A stretch of 64,000 bases of DNA from Cryptomeria japonica. Lineage: Eukaryota > Streptophyta > Pinopsida > Cupressales > Cupressaceae. Positions 57,284 to 64,000 of this stretch are shown piece by piece. Positions within the stretch are counted from its first letter, which is position 1, and every line of letters starts with the position of its first letter. Position numbers and translations under genes: made by a program. The stretch spans positions 264,356,925 through 264,420,924 of the forward strand of contig NC_081415.1 of the NCBI RefSeq assembly GCF_030272615.1, in the 5' to 3' direction. Below the pieces are notes generated by a model. The model made no database searches. It had not been told where the DNA came from and saw only the letters and a program-made list of their open reading frames with translations.

Positions 57284-58620
57284 TCTAAAACTTTCCATAA
57301 TCTGGGGCACAAAAGAAAAATGAATTTTGAGTATCCATAAAATTCAAAGCATTACTTGATGACATTGGGGAAAAATATAAGCTCCTGTCCCCCTAAATCA
57401 GAAAATGCTTTTAACAAATACTTGACAAAAGGAATGATTCTCTGAAGGCAAGGGAAGATGTGAGCAGGTGGTCGGGAGCAACAACTGGGGATTACCCAGC
57501 CAAACTTGGTTATCTTATGGCTGCTAAAACAAATCTTAATTCTGAGTGGCCTAAAGATTGTTGCTGGAGAAAAGTTTGCCTCCCTAGGCTCATGCCTTAG
57601 CTTGGCTCACCCTTCAAAACCGGATGAACCCAGGATAAACTTTGGAAGCGAGGGATTAAAAGGCTTTCTTGATGCTACCTATGCTTATAGCAGGAAAATC
57701 CAGCAAATTACTTACTCCTTTAATTCCCTGTTGCTGTCGATTGTTAGAATTGGTTATGTAGAAATTTTAATTGGCATTGGGCTTATCCAATTTCTCTACA
57801 CCAGACCCTTTCGTCTTGGCCTTCTCTAGGGCCTAACGCAGTATTTGGATCCAAATGGAAGGTAGCCCATTTGATTCTCATTTTAAGTATATGGCTCGAG
57901 CAAAATAGGGAACAGATCTAGAACAGTGAAAGAAAGTTAAACCAGATTGAAGTTGTTATTTCTGAACTGGTTTCCTCTCAAGCCCTCCATGAGGAATTGA
58001 CAGCTTGGAATAAAACTTCAATCAAAGAATGGAAGCTGCTGAAACATGATCCCATTATCAGGCCAAGAATAACAGAGAATATTCCTAGTCATTTGGAGAC
58101 TTTGGCTCGGAAACCTCCCTATCTGTATTTTTTCCAATTGAATTTAGATGGGACTTCATCAGGCAATCCTGGTACTTCTGAAATAGGCTGTGTCATCAAA
58201 GATTCCTTCAGTTCGTTGCTTTGAGCAGCTTCCATGAAACTTGATTGAAGGCACAAACAATGAAGTAGAGAGTCAAGCCCAAGTCTTAGGGCTTCAAGTA
58301 GCAGAACAATGTGGGATCGACTAAATCATTATTGAAGGGAACCCGACCTTTGGAATCTCACACAGAAATCCTTTTTCTAATTCTGTTTAACATATATTCC
58401 AGTGAATTCCTAAAAGAAAATGTCGATTAAAGATTCAAAAACATAAACAGAGTATCCCATGGCAACAAATATACTACGCGGTATATCCTACATTACTAGC
58501 TGCAGGAAACGTCAGCGCAGTGCATTTCACAAACTCTGGTAACAATGTTAATTATGTAACATCTTCCGTGCACTTACTTGAAGAGGCAGGATCCAATTGC
58601 ATACATGTCAAAGAAAAAGA
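57284..58620 (+). pseudogene. LINE C-terminus with RNase H remnant, copy C
   Basis: Continues copy C after the gypsy insertion. LVILWLLKQILILSG-type decayed sequence leads to the CTTATAGCAGGAAAATCC block. RNase H begins near 58126 with FQLNLDGTSSGNPGTSEIGC, keeping the catalytic Asp that copy A has lost, but the frame ends at TGA (58222-58224). Later residues AGNVSAVHFTNSGN near 58500 recur in copy A near 4230. Not functional. Confidence 0.75.
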
Positions 58621-59830
58621 TTAACTAATTCCTGTATGCAACTTCAAGAAAATATAACCGGATTCGACCTATTTAATCTACTGCTTAGAAATGATCGATC
58701 CTAAGTCACTAAGTAATCAGCTGAATCAACTGCAGTGTTCGTTCTATATTCATGATCGAATTCAGTCTAATTTGTTTGCTATTAACGATACCTGAAAGAA
58801 GTTAGTATTTGGAAAAAAACAAATGTCAACCAAATTCACTTTACTCTGTTCTAGCTGTTTGACATTCTTAAAAGCAAACCGCCATTACTTAAGATTTCAG
58901 CACTTCACTCAATATAATGTATTTCGGTAAATCTTAATTCATCATCAAGTTAAAAACCCTAAACTACTCAAGGGTCTGTGTGATTTTCAAACAGATGAGA
59001 ACAGCTTAGTAAAAATTTAAATCACGTCAACTTCGAGTCGATAAAAAGTATATAATTGACTATATCCCGTGTAAATTAGTCCTAAATTGACTTCATGAAA
59101 CTATACAAATGAACAAAACCTGTGCCATTTCATCGTTTTTCATTTGCGGCTTTTCGCAACAGCCAAATTTGCATTTTAACTCCACAGTTATTTCAAACTA
59201 ATTTTAAAACAAGAATAAACTAAAACCATTTGAAGCTCGGTTAGGTACATCAATTTAAAAATGTAATGGAGAAGATGATAATAATACATACATTTTGGTT
59301 TGTACAATCCTCTGGGTTGAGGATTGGTTGCGCGGGAATTCACAGGTTGGGAACTGCTGGCGTGATTTGATTGTTGAGAAGTACTGGCATGGTTTGAATG
59401 TTGGGAACTGCTGGCATGGTTCGCATTACAAGGGCTCCTGCTGCCCATTCTTCCTCTTCCCAATTAATTTTGAGGTTGAAGGGGAAGGAAATATATTTCC
59501 ATGTCGCAGTGGTCGTCAGCTTGAGTCTTACGAAGCTTTTGTTTTTATTTGTGAGGATTCAGGAAGGAGAACAAAAGGAATAAGGTGGGTCCGTCTTCCT
59601 TGATAGACAAGGTTTAAATTATTTACAACATTAATGACCTCGCTTGACAAAGTAAGGGTCAACGGAGGAGGAGTCTTCAGACACACATCATCTATTAAAG
59701 ATATTAATTTTCCACAATCAAAGCAAGTCTCTGGTACAATTAACTTTTGCTTCAACTAATGGTGAAGTATAGATTCTAAAGAGACAGATGACTAGATGAC
59801 TAAAGTAAAAGATTGAACTTATCAATAGTT
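58621..59830. other. Conserved 3' flank of the LINE half, copy C
   Basis: Aligns with 4231-5642 and 14801-16090. It contains the minus-strand frame at 59292-59448 and joins D at 59831. Confidence 0.65.
59292..59448 (-). other. Possible exon with three NHASSSQ repeats, copy C
   Basis: Minus-strand ATG at 59448-59446, reading MGSRSPCNANHASSSQ, HSNHASTSQ, QSNHASSSQ, then PVNSRATNPQPRGLYKPK, and reaching AAATG at a GTATGT-type donor (GT at 59291-59290). It has three nine-residue units where copy A has two and copy B one. Each unit is 27 bp, so length changes keep the frame. Unrecognised; disordered and Ser/Asn/Pro-rich. Confidence 0.32.
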
Positions 59831-61830
59831 AAGTGATGTCCGATACTGATTTTGGTTACTAAATATTGGTTTTGCTGTATAAATACTTATGTGTAACCTA
59901 TTTTATAAATTAGAGATGATAGACATTCACAAAATTCAAAGTTTAATAAATAAAAAAAGTTAAAAGTTCTTACATAAGTGAAGGGTTAGATTAGATTATA
60001 CAAATGTAAAGTAGGTAAATTTCTTTAAATAGAGTATAATTTTATTGTTTCAAGAATTCTTATAGTTAATAAATGAAAAAAGTTTTCTTACAAAAGTGAA
60101 GGGTTAGATTAGATTATACAAATGTAAAGTAGGTAAATTACTTTAAATAAAGTATATTTTTATTGTTTCAAGAATTCTTATGGCATGGTCAAAGTTATTC
60201 ATTTTTAATGAGTTTGGGTTATGACAAAATGTTAGGCACAAAATTCACAAGATTCTAATATTCATTTTCACAAAATCATCCTACTATCCATATCCAAGAT
60301 TTATCTACTCAACCCACAAAACGCTAATATTCATTTTCACAAAAAAGCATCCTATTATTCATATGCAAGTATTACCTACTCAAGATTTGACAACAGAATA
60401 TGCAATCACATATAATTTCCAAAATCGAGAAATGTGAACCACAATATAATATTCACAAGATCAACTTTAGGACTATTCACAATCACACTATTACATTCCA
60501 AGTTGATATCTAATTTCAACTTAAACTACAATTTTCAGTCTAGTTATTTTTATTTTTATTTTCAAATGACAAGCATATTTTTAGGTAAAAATAGTAAAGG
60601 TGAAAACTGCATAAGTCACACTTTATTTATTTTATTTTTATTTTTATGTAATAATTAGCATAAGTAGTATATTTGTATATAAAAGTTGGCAAGTTATCTA
60701 ACCTAGATTGAACTTGACTTTTCCCATCCCAAGAATCTCTATCCTTGTAGATTACCCATTCTTCAGCTTAGATTGATTATATTGCTTGAAATCCAATCTC
60801 GTCCAATTTCAAGGTGTAAAATTGGCTCATGCTTTTTAATTTTTAAAACTAAGCATGTGTCATACCCCTCCAACTAGTCATTACCTACCAGCTTGGGTGT
60901 TGAATATTTCAAAAAATATTTCTAGAGCGCTATATAGAATGATATGCTCTAGATAATTTTGATTATCTACTAATTATCTAGACATCACAAAGATCTCACT
61001 AATTAGTTGTTAAATCATTTAAGGAGTGCATACAAGCATTCACAATTTCGTCAACATATGCATACTTAGCAAGATATAGGCATACTGTGTAGTTGCTTGT
61101 TCTCTTTAAAAGGGGTTTGATTAAGGGAGAAGCACTCTACCTAGCAATCTCCTCAAAGGTGTTTATCAAAACCACTAATCACTATTTGCAAGTCTAACTA
61201 TCAAGGCCAAGCTCCATTTTATAGATGCAAGAGTTCATGGTTTGCTAGGTCATTTTTGTGTGTAAAATGTAAATTTTACAAACTAAGTTTGATTTTGTTA
61301 TTGATTTGATCCAAGTCAATTTCATGCCTTAAAATCCATCCTTTCCAAATTCTAAGAACAACCTAGTCCAAATTTCATCTTTCTACATCTAACACATCCA
61401 AAATGGTACACATGCAATTTTGAGTTACGACAATAATTATTATCAAAGTAATGGACAATCATTTATTGACCAACAAAATAAACTAGTAATTTTATTTTTG
61501 TCCATTTACAAGTTTTGAAATTATCTTAGATGACTATTCATAACTTTAAATTAGAATTATTAGGTTATATTAATTATTATATTCATTAAACCTAGTTTTT
61601 ACCAAAGAAGAATTTTATTTCTTTACATTTCTTGTGAACTTAACATTTAAAACCCTCTAGGTTTGTCTTAGGGTTTTGACCTACCTCGCCTAGCGTCTCT
61701 TCCTTCTTATCTGTCTATCTAAGCATCGATCCACCTATCATGACCCGAGATCGATCTCTCTTGATTCTCTCCAGTTGTTAATATGTGTATGAACAAATCT
61801 TTTTTTAAGTTTTTCAAATATCATCAATGT
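59831..61830 (+). repeat. D half, fourth copy
   Basis: Starts AAGTGATGTCCGATACTG right after copy C and follows the first D copy through CTAACCTAGATTGAACTTG near 60699 and CCCTCTAGGTTTGTCTTAGG near 61652. About 130 bp of unrelated, more GC-rich sequence (61682-61807) interrupts it before TTTTTCAAATATCATCAATG. Similarity then stops. Confidence 0.72.
59947..60182. repeat. 118-bp tandem duplication
   Basis: AGTGAAGGGTTAGATTAGAT at 59977 returns at 60095 and the surrounding sequence matches over two adjacent units. Confidence 0.9.
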
Positions 61831-61885
61831 TTGAACTCCTATCACAATTCAAAGATTATAATATCACACATTTATATAGGGAGGG

Positions 61886-62819
61886 TGTAGACATCAAAAT
61901 TCAACTACTTAAATTAATTATTAATTCAAGTTCACTTTAATCTTTATTCTTTTTTTCATTATAATAAATTAAATTAATTAATTATTATTTTCTTTTATAA
62001 TTAATTATGTTTCTAATTGTTCTTCTAAAGTTTGATTAATTTTAGTAAATCAAACTCAACCTTAGCCTAAATTCATAAATTTCTCTAATCCTAATTAGCT
62101 AATTAATTAATCAACTAATCCCTTGATTCCTAATCTCTTTAACATTTCTTCTAATTTTTAATTCCCCCAAGCTCCTAAGTTTGCATGTGACAAGCCTTCA
62201 TAAATGACTTGCATGTACATGCTACTTCCCCACTTCCAACTCATGTTTTTATTTGGTGCTCTCACATGTGTGAGAGTGTGCTTCCTAAAACACTTTCCCT
62301 TTTCTTCCATTTGTCCTCTCTCCTCTCTTACACCTCTTCCACTTTTCCACTTTTGTTTACACCTGGCATCCTTCTATTCTTCCTAAGATATGCTCATACA
62401 TATGTGAGCACACCTTGTCCTCTTTCATATGACAAGTGTTCTTCTCAATGCCTCCACCTTGTGACACTTGTCACAAGGCTAAGCCTTCAATTCAACTTAA
62501 CCTTCTCATGCAATCATATCCCTTCATGTCACTTTGCATCCTAGCCCTCCATTCTTCCACCCAAAACTCTATAGATTGGAGCCTTCTCCCTTCATAAATC
62601 ATCACTTGCTATTATATCATCCTAATGCCAAAATTATCATCCTATAATCCACATTGTTATGTTGTTTGAGAGAAATCCACATCTAAAATTAAAAAAGAAA
62701 ATCAAGTGTAGTAGGGTGCATCCACTTTGGCTCATCAAGGAGTGAAGGTATAAGCATGTTCTTTTGTGTTCAATTTTATGTTTAATACATTAGTTAGCTT
62801 TATATTTTCATTTCTTTCA
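61886..62819 (+). mobile_element. Probable Tat-type gypsy LTR
   Basis: Begins TGTAGACATCAAAATTC and ends TTTCATTTCTTTCA, followed after two bases by TTGGCACATCTGGTGGGACC, similar in form to the leader after Tat-group LTRs. A purine run AGGGAGGG lies directly before the start, which would suit a 3' LTR; both signals together are odd. No gag follows before the next element. The 111-codon frame at 62209-62544 has no motif and is not called. Confidence 0.5.
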
Positions 62820-62821
62820 TT

Positions 62822-63408
62822 TTGGCACATCTGGTGGGACCAATGTCCCTTTGAATCTAACGACAAACTTGAGTTTTTGTGAGGATTTTATAATCGAGGT
62901 AGCATATCGACGTTTGTGTCTACAATTTCCAGCACATGTGCCTCTGTTTAGGCATCTCTACCTATTTTGCATTAACTCCTTAGTTTTGCAGGGTTCTGGC
63001 TTGTTTTTACTTGGTCATTCATTAACTTTTACAAATAATCCTTTGAAGTGTTTAGTTGGTTTTGTAGGCTTGTTTTAATTTATAATAAATAAAAAATTGC
63101 AAGAACCATGTTTCGACATTCGCAACTACCCTTTGGAACCTTCATTGTTCAACATTTGTGCATGTGGATCGGTGCATACACGCTAGGTAATTTTTCATTT
63201 CTATTTATATTTTAAAATCTAAAAAATATATATATATATATAAAATCTATAAAACAAAACAATGAAATATATATTTTTGCTTATTTTATTTTACTGTTTC
63301 ATTGCACTTGTTGTTTTTAGTTTAATTATTAAATCTTCATTTTAACTTTTTATTTTTCTACTAACTTTGTTTTGGCATCTATGCCCATGCTATTCATTTT
63401 TCATAATT
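62822..63408 (+). other. Leader-like sequence after the Tat-type LTR
   Basis: Starts with the presumed primer-binding region. No gag-like frame. A short AT run lies near 63228-63242. It ends where copia sequence appears. Confidence 0.35.
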
Positions 63409-63629
63409 GTTTTTTATTAGAGCAAAAACAGGTTTTGAAGGGACCTGAAACCCTATAACAAAAGAGAGCACAAAGGGTGTTTTCCCCATCTAAATCACTA
63501 TGTTATGGTTTGAATGTTATTATGTCTATTTCTATTTTTTGTAACTGTTGTGATGATTTGTAAAAGTTTTTTCTTACCCTACTCTCAGGGTTAGTGTAGG
63601 AAATTGTTTTGCTACTTAACTTCCTTGCA
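63409..63629 (+). mobile_element. Probable copia 5' LTR, start uncertain
   Basis: The end is fixed by TTCCTTGCA followed by a primer site. The start is a guess at TGTTTTTTATTAGAGC (63409). If right, the LTR is about 220 bp, short but within the copia range. Confidence 0.4.
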
Positions 63630-63631
63630 AA

Positions 63632-63643
63632 TGGTATCAGAGC
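63632..63643 (+). other. Copia primer-binding site
   Basis: TGGTATCAGAGC, an exact match to the site complementary to plant initiator tRNA-Met. Confidence 0.85.
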
Positions 63644-63753
63644 CTAATCACCTTTGGTTTCAGTTGTGGGTTGTTGGGTTTTTTGAACTAATCAAAATTT
63701 TAGTGGGAGCTTGTCTAGAAGACACTTTTTGATCTTGGTGCGGGAATTTCTAG

Positions 63754-64000
63754 ATGGCAAGTTTTTCAGGGAGAATAGAGATGGAGAAATTTAATGGAAC
63801 AAATTTTGAGATGTGGAAGCTGAAAATGGAAGATCTGCTAATAGATCAAGATATGTAGGATGTTGTTGATGCAAATTTCCAATGACCCTTAGATCCTACT
63901 ACGACAGCTCAGTATGATGTTATGGACCAAAAATCCAAGGGTCTAATCAAACTGTGATTGGAAGACTCTGTTCTGATCAATGTCCATGAAGAAAACTTTA
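63754..64000 (+). pseudogene. gag: Copia gag N-terminus, runs off the window
   Basis: ATG at 63754 reads MASFSGRIEMEKFNGTNFEM, then WKLKMEDLLIDQDM, the standard copia gag opening with F.G.NF..W...M. Later KSKGLIKL and LEDSVLINVHEENF match the following conserved block. Stops at about 63856 (TAG, where Trp is expected), 63883 and 63955 break the frame. The rest of the element lies to the right of the window. Confidence 0.8.

Noticed and set aside
62209-62544. 111-codon frame rich in Leu, Phe and His
   Set aside because: Lies inside a probable LTR in pyrimidine-rich sequence; composition explains the open frame.

Overview
This window looks like repeat-dense nuclear DNA of a seed plant. The evidence is AT-rich sequence packed with chromodomain Ty3/gypsy elements, Ty1/copia elements whose primer sites match initiator tRNA-Met, and L1-type LINEs carrying the C-terminal RNase H domain typical of plant LINEs. 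The very long LTRs and old, layered insertions would suit a large gymnosperm genome such as a conifer, but that is inference. I see no intact host gene, no rRNA or tRNA gene and nothing prokaryotic. Almost every coding trace is a broken retroelement frame.

The base layer is a head-to-tail series of a composite unit of about 7 kb once insertions are removed. One half, called D here, is non-coding and begins at 8371, 16091, 23505 and 59831. The other half holds remains of a LINE (reverse transcriptase end plus RNase H) and a conserved 3' flank; copies are A (about 1-5642), B (12184-16090) and C (50431-51364 plus 57284-59830). The copy starting at 16091 lacks the LINE half. In all three LINE-half copies the flank holds, on the minus strand, a short open reading frame with a variable number of nine-residue NHASSSQ-type repeats that runs into a possible splice donor.

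Insertions into this base layer, left to right: an AT-rich block (5643-8357) with a copia-type solo LTR; a head-to-head pair of LTR 3' ends (about 13376-14238); a copia-type solo LTR (17926-20537) that carries a DNA-transposon-like element with 32-bp inverted termini (19347-20336); a 4.3-kb solo LTR-like element (23809-28073); a minus-strand retrocopy with a 14-bp target duplication (29555-31945); a chromodomain gypsy element (32289-47506) holding a copia element (34608-43968), whose 5' LTR holds a 3.8-kb LTR-like insertion (35539-39386); a 5'-truncated LINE with an intact-looking RNase H domain and an unexplained 166-codon frame (48030-49896); and a minus-strand chromodomain gypsy element (51365-57278). 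The right end holds a Tat-like LTR and the start of another copia element that leaves the window.

Target duplications bracket many insertions (GTAAG/GTAAC, GTTGC/ATTGC, ATTTT, CATAA, TCTACTAT, GGAAC), so the order of events can be read: base unit first, then gypsy, then copia, then the LTR-like insertion. In-frame stops are mostly explained by C-to-T or G-to-A changes, as expected for methylated, silenced repeats. I found no new functional system. The best leads are the conserved minus-strand frame in the unit, the 166-codon frame in the young LINE, the retrocopy and the inverted LTR pair.
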